This document shows, piece by piece, positions 12,004 to 22,392 of a stretch of 64,000 nt of DNA. Position 1 is the stretch's first letter. Each line of letters opens with the position of its first letter. The notes under the pieces are model-generated. The model saw only the letters and a list, made by a program, of their open reading frames with translations, did not search any database and was not told the origin of the DNA. The translations under genes were made by a program, and so were the position numbers. Origin of the DNA: Rhizophagus clarus (Eukaryota > Glomeromycota > Glomeromycetes > Glomerales > Glomeraceae); NCBI GenBank assembly GCA_015698045.1, contig BLAL01000244.1, positions 496,001 to 560,000 on the forward strand, in the 5' to 3' direction.

Positions 12004-12267
12004 TTAATGTTACAATGTTTAGATGCTGATCCATCTAATAGACCAACAGCATCTCAGCTTGATGAATGTTTAGGAAATTGGGTCATTGCAATATGTGATG
12101 ACCCAGATCCATCGGATTTATTTAAGCAATTTGACGTTGCCGAAGGAATTAAATTCTCAAATTTAAAACAATTACATTTTAACATTTTACCATGTCATGA
12201 GATAGCTATCTACTATAGTCTACCATTAAATTATTTGGGACCATTCCTGTATGAAAAAATGCAGTAA
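12004..12267 (+). pseudogene. C-terminal kinase fragment (inverted duplicate)
   Basis: The frame LMLQCLDADPSNRPTASQLD, then ECLGNW and about 55 further residues, repeats the C-terminal end of the kinase gene at 13512-15216 on the opposite strand, with high nucleotide similarity. Only the last part of the C-lobe (the conserved R of S-N-R-P-T) and the tail are present; everything before is replaced by the TTCATGTTC minisatellite. It ends in a normal stop at 12267. It is a truncated duplicate 1.2 kb from its source. Confidence 0.85.
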
Positions 12268-13511
12268 AGTGGACACATGTCGTTTATCACATGAATTTGT
12301 TGTTGTCTTTCAAAACCGGTATTAAAATTTCGGTAAGAAAAAAATCAACATGGATTGGAAAGAGCAATACTTCCCAATTCCTTTATTTGTTAGTTCGTTA
12401 CGCCGGAAATTTCTTTCCTTTAAGTCTAAAATTTCGTTTTATTTTTTTTTCGGTTTGTCATTACTCACGAAGTCACAAACTTAATCATAATACTAACATT
12501 ATGGTAAATTCTTTTGGGAAATGTTATATAATCAATTATGTATTTCTCACATTTTTTAAGATTTTTTGACACAAAAATTACATTATTAAAATATCAATTT
12601 TCGAATAGCAACAAATTTTATAACAGAAAGTGGCGTTTTATCATAAGTTTTATCAATTTTATTAAAAATAACAATCTAACCTAAATTGTATGAACATATT
12701 TTTATTTATGTCTCAAAATGACAATATTGAATTATTTTTAATTAACAAGTACCATTAATAATATTGAATGCACCATTTTGCTTTGTTGCTTTAATAAAAA
12801 TGGATTAGTTTCGATAATCTTTGCCAATTTTTACTATCTAAATAGTTATGTCAACGCTTTTATATAGATATAATTCTATCAAAATTATAATAAAGAGGTG
12901 ACTCGCTGTATTATTAGCATGTTATTCAATAATAATAAACGAGATGTCAAATAAGAATGATGAAATAATGACGCAATAATGATGCAATTTAGTCTTTTAT
13001 TTATTCATTTAAATGTATTCCATATAAATGTATTCCATATTAAAACCTTAATGACTACATTAAATATGTACAGTATATAACCGTCATAATAGAAGAATAG
13101 ATATTCATATGTAAACAATGGTGATATTTACTTAACTTATAATATTTATATCATTTATAATCAGTTTTTTGACTATTATCAACAGCGTAATTAAAAAATT
13201 TTAGTCTTCAACTTGTAAAGACTGCTTAAATTTAGTATAAGGATTATATCTCCTTGTTAGCAGTCGGACCTACACAGACTAACCCTTTACTATATACCTC
13301 TTAAATATTGTCTTAAGCATAATTTGTTAGTCTCTCATTTTACATAAAAAAAGCTTATAAAATCTTAATAAAAAAAAAAGCACAAAAAAAAAAGGTTGGC
13401 GAATTCAACTTATGTGTTAATCTTAAATCTTTCAATGCTTATAAACACGATATGAATTAAATTATTAATAAACAAACTTATTGTACGATTAAATGATTGG
13501 TATACTCTATT
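12268..13511. other. Intergenic, no gene recognised
   Basis: One open frame of 92 codons at 12291-12569 on the plus strand lacks any recognisable feature. Otherwise AT-rich sequence downstream of both kinase copies. Confidence 0.35.
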
Positions 13512-15216
13512 TTAAATTCGATTATTCGATTTTCCATAGAAAAATGGCGTAGAAGTCTCGTTATTAATAATAGAATCTAATGGACGACTAAAATAAATAG
13601 CATTTTCATGACACGGTGCAATATTAAATTTTAATTTGTCTAAATTTGTGAATTTAGTTTCTTCTGCGACATCAAATTGATTAGATAAATCCGTTGGATC
13701 GGGACCGTCGCAGATAGCGAACCAATTTCCCAAACATTCATCAAGCTGGGATGCTGTTGGTCTATTGGATGGGTCAGCATCTAAACATTGTAACATTAAT
13801 CTAGCGAAAACAGGTGGAGTTCCATTAACGATATTTGGTCTTAACCCTGAACGGATTTCTTGTATGAGTTGTGTGTCATGAGATTTATTATTATAAGGAC
13901 GCACACCAGCTGATAACATCCACATGATCATGCCGAAGCTATATATGTCAGACTCTTTGGTTAATGTATTTCCATTAAAGACCTCTGGCGCAATAAAAGG
14001 TATTACGCCATATATTTGTCGAGATGATATTTGTTTATCAAAAGGTCCGTGTAATCCAGTATCCATGATTTTAGTATCAATTGGTGAGTTCATTTTATCT
14101 TCAACTAATATGTTTCCTCCGTGTAAATGTCCATGAACAAGATTATGTTCATGAATAATATGAAGACCTGCAGAAATTGACCACAGCATATCAACAATAT
14201 CTCTCCAGCAAAGAATTCCCATAGTTTCGTCGAGATAAGAGTATAAATCTCCATTTTTATAATACCTTATAACGAACATATAACACGATGTTGGATCTTT
14301 GGTTATGCCAAAACAGTCCACAAGCGCTCCGTTTTGTAAGCATTTATAATATTTGTATAACTTGAGTAAATTACGAGATTAAAAAAAAGAAAAACGAGAA
14401 AAAAAAAATATATTATTAATATATATTCCATTGTCTGTTTTAAAATAGATTAATAAACGTCGCATAAATTGTTTATATTAGATCTGCTGATCAGCAGCAG
14501 ATCCGAGTATTAATTGACCCACTTATACATTCAACTCCTATACAAGCTTATATTAGTTTAACAAACTAACTAAGCTTCAAAGGATAAAATTAATATCCAT
14601 CCAGGTAAAATTTATGGGACAATTAATACGAAATTTATTCCTAGATATAAAAAACTATATCCAGAATTTGAATATAACAAATTTCAAGATTGAATGATTG
14701 ACTATCAATCTTTAAACTCGTCAACAAAGATACTTTTATTTTACGTACAATACTTACTTGATTTATAAATTCTTGACTCACGTTCTGAGAATTATCTAAT
14801 CGTTTTAGAATAACCTTAATTGGGCCGTTACGATTCCATACTTCGGCTTCTTCATCCAAATTCCACCTTGGACCTTCCATCCACACTGCAGAATAAATTG
14901 AACTAAAAGCGCCATGTTTATTAATATTTTCAACTAAATCAAATTGATCAAATTCGATCCATACAAGATAGTCCTTATTTTCATTAGCTTTTAACTGAGT
15001 ATGCCTTATAAATTCATCAATTTTAGAATTTCCGCTGGTCCAACTATTAAAGTTTTCTTTAAAAATTGTTATATCACAATTATCACACCATGCAACCGCA
15101 TTTCGTTGTCGTTTACATTCCGAACATTCCCCGTATAATTCAGGTTCATCTTGAGTCCCAGAAGGACTCGATGAACGAGAAGAAAATTCGGAATTATAAT
15201 CCAGTTTTTCTGATGT
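13512..15216 (-). CDS. TKL-like kinase, probable pseudokinase, 5' end unclear
   Basis: Main exon 13512..14360 (282 codons plus stop). Upstream open segment 14758..15216 joined through a 397-nt phase-0 intron (CAA|GTAAGT to CTCAAG|TTA), at the same place as in the 5.6-kb paralogue. The upstream segment carries C-x2-C and W-C-x2-C (CSECKRQ, AWCDNC), SWTSGN, the loop NKHGAFSSIY and the Lys of VILK. The main exon carries HGHLHGGN for HRDxxxxN, DTG for DFG, APE, SDIYSFG and PSNRPTA. Thus, as in the paralogue, the HRD Asp is His; here Gly-rich loop and DFG are also altered. No ATG lies between the stop at about 15220 and the segment; an acceptor-like AACATCAG near 15217 suggests a further 5' exon, or else the start has been lost. 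Likely role: ATP-binding or scaffolding pseudokinase. Confidence 0.8.
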
Positions 15217-15584
15217 TTTTTAGGTAAAAAAATTTTTTTTTTAAATTTTTTTTTTTTTTTTAATGTTTTTAAAAAAACATTAAAAAAAAAAAAAGAAAAA
15301 AAATTTAAAAAAATGATTATTTATATTTTGTCATTGAAATCGGTTTGTAATTACATTTAGATCGGCGGTTTGGGTATTATTCCTAAAAAAGGGGCTTCTA
15401 TCAACCTCACAAAGCAAATATTAATAATAATGATTCTACGATTCGTTATAACGTCAAATTATTTACAACCATGAACGACAAGAAGGGAAACGTATTTAAA
15501 TATAAAAAAAACATACGATGATTAGTTAAATGTGACCAAAATATTAACAATCTATACTAAAGATCATAAAGGCTAATAACTAAC
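15217..15584. other. Intergenic; low-complexity A/T runs
   Basis: 15225-15305 is nearly pure poly-T/poly-A with a mirror-like arrangement (TTTAATGTTTTTAAAAAAACATTAAAA). A missing first exon of the kinase could lie here, but none is evident. Confidence 0.35.
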
Positions 15585-15665
15585 ATCTCTACAATATCTC
15601 ATCTAGCAAGGTTTCGTCAAATATGAATGTAAATTTTCGTTTTTTGTAATGGGTATCTCAACTAA
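15585..15665 (-). pseudogene. Short kinase relic
   Basis: AATATCTCATCTAGCAAGG, then TTTCGTC, TATGAATGTAAATTTTCG and TTTTTTGTAATGG follow, in order, the stretch of the neighbouring kinase gene at 14198-14270 (AATATCTCTCCAGCAAAG, TTTCGTC, TATAAATCTCCA, TTTTTATAATACC) with an 11-nt gap. It represents the segment coding for R-D-I-V and the GDL-Y-S-Y-L-D region. Too short and damaged to be functional. Confidence 0.5.
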
Positions 15666-16072
15666 AAATCCATAGTTTAGGATAACTTAGAAAATAATTC
15701 TATTCTTATTGCGCAATGAAATTGTCTATTTAGTACACTTTTAGTACCATCGAGAATAATGGTCCAATTTCATAGAGATTATTATTTATATTTACACAAA
15801 TTTTTATTTTTTTTGGTTCCCTTTCTTTTGAAAAAAAGAGTATTTAAATAAAAAAAAACAATTATAATATAAGACAGAGCTCCGACAAATCATATCATTT
15901 TTAGATTTAAGTAAAAGAATTATATAATTATCATCATTAAGATTTATTATATCAGCTTAACAATCATTGATGCGTAATTTAAATTTCAAAGATAAACGAC
16001 GAAAATCATGTTTATTTCCTATAAATTTTTATATTACGTAAATTTAGTGTTCCTGAGAGGAAAAATTCTTGA
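15666..16072. other. Intergenic, no gene recognised
   Basis: AT-rich, no open frame of interest. Confidence 0.35.
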
Positions 16073-16126
16073 TTCGTCATAGATGATTTATTCGTCATAG
16101 ATGATTTATTCGTCATAGATGATTTA
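16073..16126 (+). repeat. 18-bp tandem repeat, three perfect copies
   Basis: TTCGTCATAGATGATTTA repeats three times without mismatch at 16073, 16091 and 16109. No gene context. Confidence 0.95.
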
Positions 16127-16811
16127 TCATTTCAGAATTTATCCATGCACAGAATTTCTGGGCATGTGAACAGTTGCTTTAAATATCCACACGGGGATTT
16201 TTTTTTGATATTTTTAACCGATTTTCAAATTAAAAGATTAAATTTGAGACTATTTCTTAGTTTGTTAGTTAATTTCTTACTTTGAAAACATTTATTTTAA
16301 TAACGTGGTCAATTTATTTTATCGCCGTCTTGAATCGGACGGAGACCGATATGCTATAAATATTACAAACAGAAACGTCATGAACAAGATTTCAAACTTC
16401 TAAGTTTGCTTTTTAATCCCTTAAAAAAAATTTTTAATTATAAATTGACAAACTATTTTAAGTAAAATTACCCCTTTTTTATCATTAGGGAGGTTGCACA
16501 ATTGTAGCTATTTTCTTTAATGATTACAAAATTCATTCTTTTATTTGTTTTATTACAATAGGAGTTATTTCTATAAAATAAAATACATAATCACTCGTAG
16601 AAAGCCGAGAAACTATTTATAAAAAAATTACTAATAAAAAAAAAAATGACGATCCTGTCAAAATTCTTATTACGTATAGTTACAAATTAAATAACCCCCG
16701 AAAATAAGCAACCCAGGCCCGCATTATGGTGATTTTGACCAGAATTAAGTTCAAAAAATGGTTGTTTAATAAAGATATGACTTATTAAGTTTGAACTAAG
16801 TATGGTTTGCA

Positions 16812-17526
16812 TTGAAATAGTGTTTCAGGAGAAACCGAAATTCACTTTCTGAAGAAACTTCCAAAACTTGGCGAAACTAGTTTCGCCAAAGTGTCAAATT
16901 CCGAAACTGGCGAAACTTCCGAAACCTGGCGAAACTTCCGAAATCTGGCGAAATGTCCGAAATCTGGGGAAATTAATAAAGTCATGCGTTAAAATTTAAT
17001 TGGCTGTGATTTGAAAGATAACTTTTCGTACTAAGTGTAAAAAGCTAAAACACATTAGTTCTTGGCCAAAAAAATGGTTTGTTTTTTGGTTACGAATAGT
17101 CATCAGGTTAGAGACATGCAGTCCTTTCTTTTGAACGGTAACTCTCCACCATTTGTGATGGTTTTAGATAGTACTGTATATAGTTTAGATACTTTTTTTC
17201 ATATTAAATTAAATAATATTTTAATTCATTTTATCTTAACTGTCTTGACCAATAATAAATGTACGTAGTTCGTTTCCACTTCAATTATCGTAAATAAAAA
17301 TAATGTAAAATGTTTTAATAGTTTTTTGATTAAATTCAAAGATAAAGCGTTTAATAATAAATATCTGTTTTATTTTTATTCTTATTTTTTTTACCTATAG
17401 ATCTAGAAGATATATTAAATTTTAATATACTTGAGGTTTCTCCAATTTCGAATAATTTCGTCTTTTCTAGGTTTCGGTTTCGGAATTTCGCCAATCAAAA
17501 AACAGTTTCACCCGAAACATTACATT
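16812..17526. mobile_element. MITE-like element with GAAAC-rich ends
   Basis: Left side ATAGTGTTTCAGGAGAAAC and the inverted right side (AATGTAATGTTTCGGGTGAAAC when read inward) match imperfectly. Both sides continue inward with CGAAA-rich sequence: on the left a tandem run of CTGGCGAAACTTCCGAAAC units (16870-16965), on the right GGTTTCGGTTTCGGAATTTCG. The core is ordinary AT-rich sequence with one unsupported 68-codon frame. A related decayed patch is at 22270-22390. The target duplication is unclear (CATTG on both sides at best). Confidence 0.5.
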
Positions 17527-18879
17527 GGTCAGCCACATTGAGTTGTTACACGTGTCAAAATACGCATTGCGCATCAGCCTTCTTTTTTTTTTTAAAAAAA
17601 AAAAAAAGAAAAAATTCTTTGTTTATTTAAGGAACTAACCTGAACGATATAAATAGTTACAGCAACGAAACGGGTATTTCAGTGGTATTTCTGTGATGCA
17701 AGAAAGAGAATTGATATAGAATGTTATTGCCAACACTCTCTCGATTCTTTAGCTATTGTTGTAAGATGTTATTTAATTATCTTAAAATTATAAAACTGTT
17801 GAGATGAGAGTTCCATGTACAGTACATGTCAATTAAAAATGTTACGCCATTATTATTTTAAGATTTATTTTTTTCTGTAATTACTAAGGAAATAAATAAT
17901 ATTTAAACTGTTTTAATCGAACGATAAAAACATACTCCGAGATAGGTTTAATGAATTCAAATATTCAATTAAATAAATTATCTGCAATAATTTATTTTAA
18001 AAGTAATAACATATAGTAAATGGTGTGTGATGAGAGTGTACCAGATTTTATTAAATTTTCATTTTTTTAAAACTTTTGATTTTGTCCATAAAATATTTTC
18101 TTTCATCGATAAATCTGAATTCTCACGTTCTTATTAATTATAACTTTCATCTACAGTAATAATTTATTTTATGGTCACTAATTACTCTCACTGGAATTTA
18201 TCTATCGAAATGGTTACGATGCAACACATTTAATATTTCTCGTACATCATATGCGACGCAACTAAGTTTATTTCAACAACAAACGAGGAGCGTTTAGCTC
18301 AATTTATTCTGTAATTTCTAAATTGCAATTTAAGCGTAAAAATTGAATTACTCGAAGTGCCCAAAGATATGAATCAAGGTCGCCAGAAATTAATTTGTAA
18401 AGTCGATAAGTCAGCATATGACATTAATCTAGAGAAAGAGGGTAGATCATTACACATTATATATTTACTTAAATCGCACAATAAATAAAAAAAATGAACG
18501 GCATTAAAAATAAAAAAATTAATTATAAATTTATTAAACTTTTAAATGGTAAAAAATTCTCTAAAAGCATTTATGGCTTTTTTTGTATGTGCGATGAAGC
18601 AATTCGTTGACATATAATTTATTTGACTTTATGCACTTGTATTTACTTTTACCTATAATTATATTAATTAACAAAGAACCAAATTTATAATCAGAGATAA
18701 TCGTAAATTTGGTATAGTTAATATTGTAATTGTTAAATAACGAGACCAATCGTTTATTGATATAATGATCACACCCATTCGTGCCGTGCCTTTTACATTA
18801 TATCATACCGTATCTATTTACTATATACTCATGTTTCTACATATAATATTCGTAAAATTATGAACATTGATATTACCTA
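17527..18879. other. Intergenic, no gene recognised
   Basis: AT-rich; nothing with codon structure, splice pairs or terminal repeats stood out. Confidence 0.35.
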
Positions 18880-19150
18880 CAATATCTACAATATCTCACC
18901 TACCGTAATTTACCATAATTTACCTGTAATTTACTGACTACCATTTTTGATTGTGTGAATGGATGAAATCATAATATTTCAGGTTATTTCTTTTATTGTT
19001 AATATCAAAGTAAAAACAAAGAATAAAAATATCAGATGGTTGGTAAATTTATAAAACTATACTAATAAAACTGAGAATACCAACAGGGATGAGAGCTGGA
19101 TCACTATTTATAACAACTGCTCTTTCGTATTTAAAGATAAAATTTAATGT
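18880..19150 (-). repeat. Duplicated segment, copy Q (core reversed)
   Basis: Read on the minus strand this segment matches 19580-19870 at both flanks: AAATACGAAAGAGCAGTTGT against AAATATGAAAGAACGATTGT, and AAATTACAGGTAAATTATGG against GAATTACAGGTAAAATTATGG. The core between (about 18955-19080) matches instead in direct orientation (ATATTTCAGGTTATTTC against ATATTTCAAGTTATTTT; AAACTATACTAATA against GAATTATACTAATT). The minus strand also encodes K-Y-E-R-A-V-V-I-N-S-D-P, similar to K-Y-E-R-T-I-V-S-N-S-E-P in the other copy. Confidence 0.6.
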
Positions 19151-19481
19151 TGGATATAAATTAAAAAAAGGCTGTAAACCGCATTCATTCATTATTATAT
19201 TTAAACTATGATGATGGTTCGATGTTTATTTTATTTATTTTATTTTTTTATTTTTTATTTTTATTTTTTTTTTTGACTTTAAAAATTTGCACAATTATAG
19301 TGCTGATCGTCTGTAACAATTTCTGTAACAGATAAGATATTTAAGAGAAGCATGATTCTATACTTGAATTGGAAAGTTTTTCAGTTTACAAATTTCCCAA
19401 TTAATAATGTTTGTCTTTCTCATTTATTAAAAAATGAATTTTTAATTCTTAAATTTTTTTTTCTTTTTCTCCCGAACCTAA

Positions 19482-19872
19482 ATGGACCAAGAGGAAAATG
19501 CACTTCTTGCTCGTCCTACACAAAATTACAATACATTGGACTCGTTAGAAATTGGACCCGAGACTCCAATTCTTTTACCAACAATTTCAAAATATGAAAG
19601 AACGATTGTTTCAAATAGTGAGCCGATTGTAATGTGTTTTGTAACCAAATGGATAAAAACCATGATATTTCAAGTTATTTTTTTTTTTTTTTATTTTGAT
19701 ATCTTGATATCTGGAAAGTAAAGAGAATAAATTATCAGAGAATTGGTAATTTTATAGAATTATACTAATTGATAGATGAATAATACTGTAAAATCAAGGT
19801 TGAAAATGGTAGGTATATTACCAGTGAATTACAGGTAAAATTATGGCAAATTTACGATATATTCATATTTTG
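19482..19872 (+). repeat. Duplicated segment, copy P, with short open frame
   Basis: Counterpart of 18880-19150. An open frame at 19482-19721 (79 codons) begins MDQEENALLARPTQNYN and includes KYERTIVSNSEP, the part shared with copy Q; it runs into a poly-T tract. It may be the remnant of one exon of an unknown gene. No family recognised. Confidence 0.45.
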
Positions 19873-19949
19873 ACGAATCTATGTTGGGGGGAGATAATAT
19901 GATATACTATGTGCAATATCAACTATTCTTAATTTTACGAACATTTACA

Positions 19950-20160
19950 TAATTTCTTTCGTTGCTCCTGAATTCTTTAACGGAACGAAAGAATTTGACA
20001 TTTACAGTTTTGACGTTATCAGCCTTTATTGTAATAAACTTCATTCATTATACAAGAGATTTGACCAAAACCCAGACCGGTCGATGGAACTCCACCCTTT
20101 TTTCTGGCTTAACTGACCTAGTATCCAATAGACAAACAGCATCTTGACTTAATAGAGTTT
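19950..20160 (+). pseudogene. Decayed kinase fragment
   Basis: GCTCCTGAATTCTTTAACGG reads A-P-E-F-F-N-G and leads into E-F-D-I-Y-S-F-D-V-I, the counterpart of APEVFNG...SDIYSFGMI in the kinase at 13.5 kb. Farther on, S-N-R-Q-T-A-S-stop-L-N matches SNRPTASQLD. Frameshifts and stops lie between. A third relic of the same family in this 8-kb stretch. Confidence 0.7.
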
Positions 20161-20887
20161 CATTATATTTTAGCGCTTTATTAATATAGAACCATCTGTG
20201 ATAGGATCACCGAACTATGAGACAATATTTTAATACCCCTATCTAATATCTATCATACCTCATAAAAAATAATATTAAAGTGAAGAATAAACAAACTCAA
20301 TGAGATATCTTTTTATTTTTTTCTTTTAGCACAGTAATAGTCAATAATATTAAATTTTTGTTTTGAGAGATACAGTAATTTTTCATTATTTATTCTCATT
20401 GTCAACTAATGCTTATTCTGATTCCATCCGTTAGACATACCTATCTCGCGCATGCAAGTCCCTATTAAGTCTTGCATGGGCCTTCACTATACACAAGTGT
20501 TATTCATCTGAAACACTTCCCAATATAAATTATCAAAGTTTCATTAAAATACTCATTATTTTCCAATTTATGGAGGAACTTATTTGAGCAAAAGGGGAAT
20601 ATTTTTGTTCATAGTCGAAAATTTTATGCATATTAATAGTGTATTCACTGTACTATTTTTAACTAGGCGTTCAAGAAACTTGTTGTAAACAAGTTACATT
20701 TGTTCAGTCACGAGATAAATTTTCTAGACACTTGGTCAATTATTAATGGTATGAACAAATCCTTGATTTCAATGTGTGCAAGTAAGAATTTTAGTCTATT
20801 TATTAACAAAGCAATCGTTGAATTAAATAATAATTAAGTATGTAAGGAATTAAATGCCCACTACATTCTCCTGAACCACCAAAAGAT
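20161..20887. other. Intergenic, downstream flank of the Cys-rich gene
   Basis: No gene. A short hairpin CATGCAAG ... CTTGCATG lies at 20452-20481. The part 20505-20575 resembles 4880-4955 next to the pseudogene relative. Confidence 0.4.
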
Positions 20888-22012
20888 TTATTTATTACCA
20901 TCACTTTTTTTTATAAATGTTTGGTAAAACATATAACCAGCTGCCGCAATTGCTGCAATACCAGAAAGTGCACTTGTGACGACAGGTCCAGTTGAATCAT
21001 CTACTAGAAAAAAAAGTGGTATTAACAAGTACTTTTTGAAAAGGTAATGGTATACATACTTACCTTGTCTTGTTGAAGTTGCTGTCTGATAATTAGGAGA
21101 ATCTTCGAAATTATCATAACTTTCTAAAAATTTCTTACTTTCGTTATGTGATTCATGTATTGTTTTTAGATCAGAAAATCCGTAAATTTCTTCAAAATGT
21201 TTTGCAATCGTTCCATCGTTATCAACAAATTTAATTATGACATCATTTTCATCAAGATTATCCGTAAATGTCACTCCAAGAACTGTAATAAATTTTCCAC
21301 TAAATTCTTCTGAAACTTTACTTTTATATTCTAAAACTTGATTTCTATCTTCTTTCTTATTAAATATTCCTGATTTTCTTACATTGTGTCCACATCTCAC
21401 ATTTAACCATTTAGCTTTAATTACTATGAAAATACCAGAATCTGAAGCGAAAATAAAATCTCCATGAAAATTATTATTATCGTATGACTTCCAAGAATAT
21501 GCTAATGTATATTCAAATCCAGGAAAATAATCTTTTAAATTATTTAAAAGATATTGTTTTAATTTTCCATTATTTGAATGATCTGCTGACAATTTATTTC
21601 TCTTTTGATTATCAATTTCTTGAAGATAATTAGTAAAAGGATTAAACCATTCCCTTAAAATTTTTAAAAGACGCTTGATTAAGAAATCATTATCAGTCCA
21701 TTCAAATTCAATTTTCCAAGTACCGATCGGAAGTTTGTTAATTTTTCTATGTAACTTATTATTTCTAAAGAGTTGATTAAATTCTCTATCAATACAATTT
21801 TCAACTTGATTAATATTATGAATTTGTTTATGTGTCAATGAACTTCCATTATAAGAAATTTCTATCGAGAATTTCTCATCTTGAATAGCCTTAAGAATTC
21901 CAACACAAATTTGTAAGATAAGATTTTGTTCGTCTTCATTATTTAATGAAAAGTATGCGTTTGCTGAATAGTCAACGATGTTACATCTATAACAGTGGCA
22001 ATTTAAGCTCAT
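20888..22012 (-). CDS. Cys-rich/nuclease-like family protein with tail anchor
   Basis: Open as one 374-codon frame, but an in-frame 60-nt intron is likely at 21004-21063 (CAAG|GTAAGT to TTTTCTAG|TA), giving complement(20888..21003, 21064..22012), 354 aa. The intron sits after the same Gln codon, same phase, as intron 1 of the 45.2-kb relative. Residues 5-10 are C-x-C-x-x-C (possible metal site). Residues 162-175 FPGFEY...SW and 184-201 GD-F-I-F-A-S-D-S-G-I-F-I-V-I-K-A-K resemble the GD...(E)xK core of PD-(D/E)xK nucleases, but with Ile in place of the acidic residue. 240-272 (KFITVLGVTF, FVDNDGTIA) is conserved in the family. The spliced C-terminus has one hydrophobic helix (about 323-347) followed by KKSDGNK, as in tail-anchored membrane proteins. 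Function unknown. Confidence 0.8.
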   Translation of the reverse strand: MSLNCHCYRCNIVDYSANAYFSLNNEDEQNLILQICVGILKAIQDEKFSIEISYNGSSLTHKQIHNINQVENCIDREFNQLFRNNKLHRKINKLPIGTWKIEFEWTDNDFLIKRLLKILREWFNPFTNYLQEIDNQKRNKLSADHSNNGKLKQYLLNNLKDYFPGFEYTLAYSWKSYDNNNFHGDFIFASDSGIFIVIKAKWLNVRCGHNVRKSGIFNKKEDRNQVLEYKSKVSEEFSGKFITVLGVTFTDNLDENDVIIKFVDNDGTIAKHFEEIYGFSDLKTIHESHNESKKFLESYDNFEDSPNYQTATSTRQGKYVYHYLFKKYLLIPLFFLVDDSTGPVVTSALSGIAAIAAAGYMFYQTFIKKSDGNK

Positions 22013-22050
22013 GTTGAAATTTTACACCAGAGAAAAGTGGAATAAAAAAA

Positions 22051-22070
22051 GGGTGTGTGTGTGTGTGTAA
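22051..22070 (+). repeat. (GT)n microsatellite
   Basis: Eight or nine GT units directly upstream (in gene sense) of the start codon at 22012. Confidence 0.9.
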
Positions 22071-22269
22071 ACAAGAAATTTGTAATAAAGGCATAAATAT
22101 AATATATACGTTAAGGTTAGATCCAATTTGCCCAAATTTATATAATCGAATTAGTAGTATTGTACAAATTACTAAATTTAGTAAACAAAAAACAAATTGT
22201 CATAATTAATAATAAATTAGCGGATAAATATTGTACTTGATTACGTTATTTCACCTACTTCTGCGCCGG

Positions 22270-22392
22270 CTCGAGACATATACTGAGCCGTTTCGGCAAA
22301 ATATCCATTCGAAGAAATGTTTCTTCCATCGGCGAAACTTTCTTTCGGCGAAATGGGTTTGGTGAAATAGATTTCAGTGAAATGTATCATAG
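22270..22392. repeat. CGAAA-rich relic related to the 16.8-kb element
   Basis: Contains GCCGTTTCGGC, ATCGGCGAAAC, TTTCGGCGAAATGGG and similar words, the vocabulary of the element at 16812-17526. Ends not defined. Confidence 0.4.

Noticed and set aside
18290..18360. tRNA-like stretch (GCGTTTAGCTCAATTT)
   Set aside because: An A-box-like word only; no B box GGTTCGANTCC and no cloverleaf pairing.
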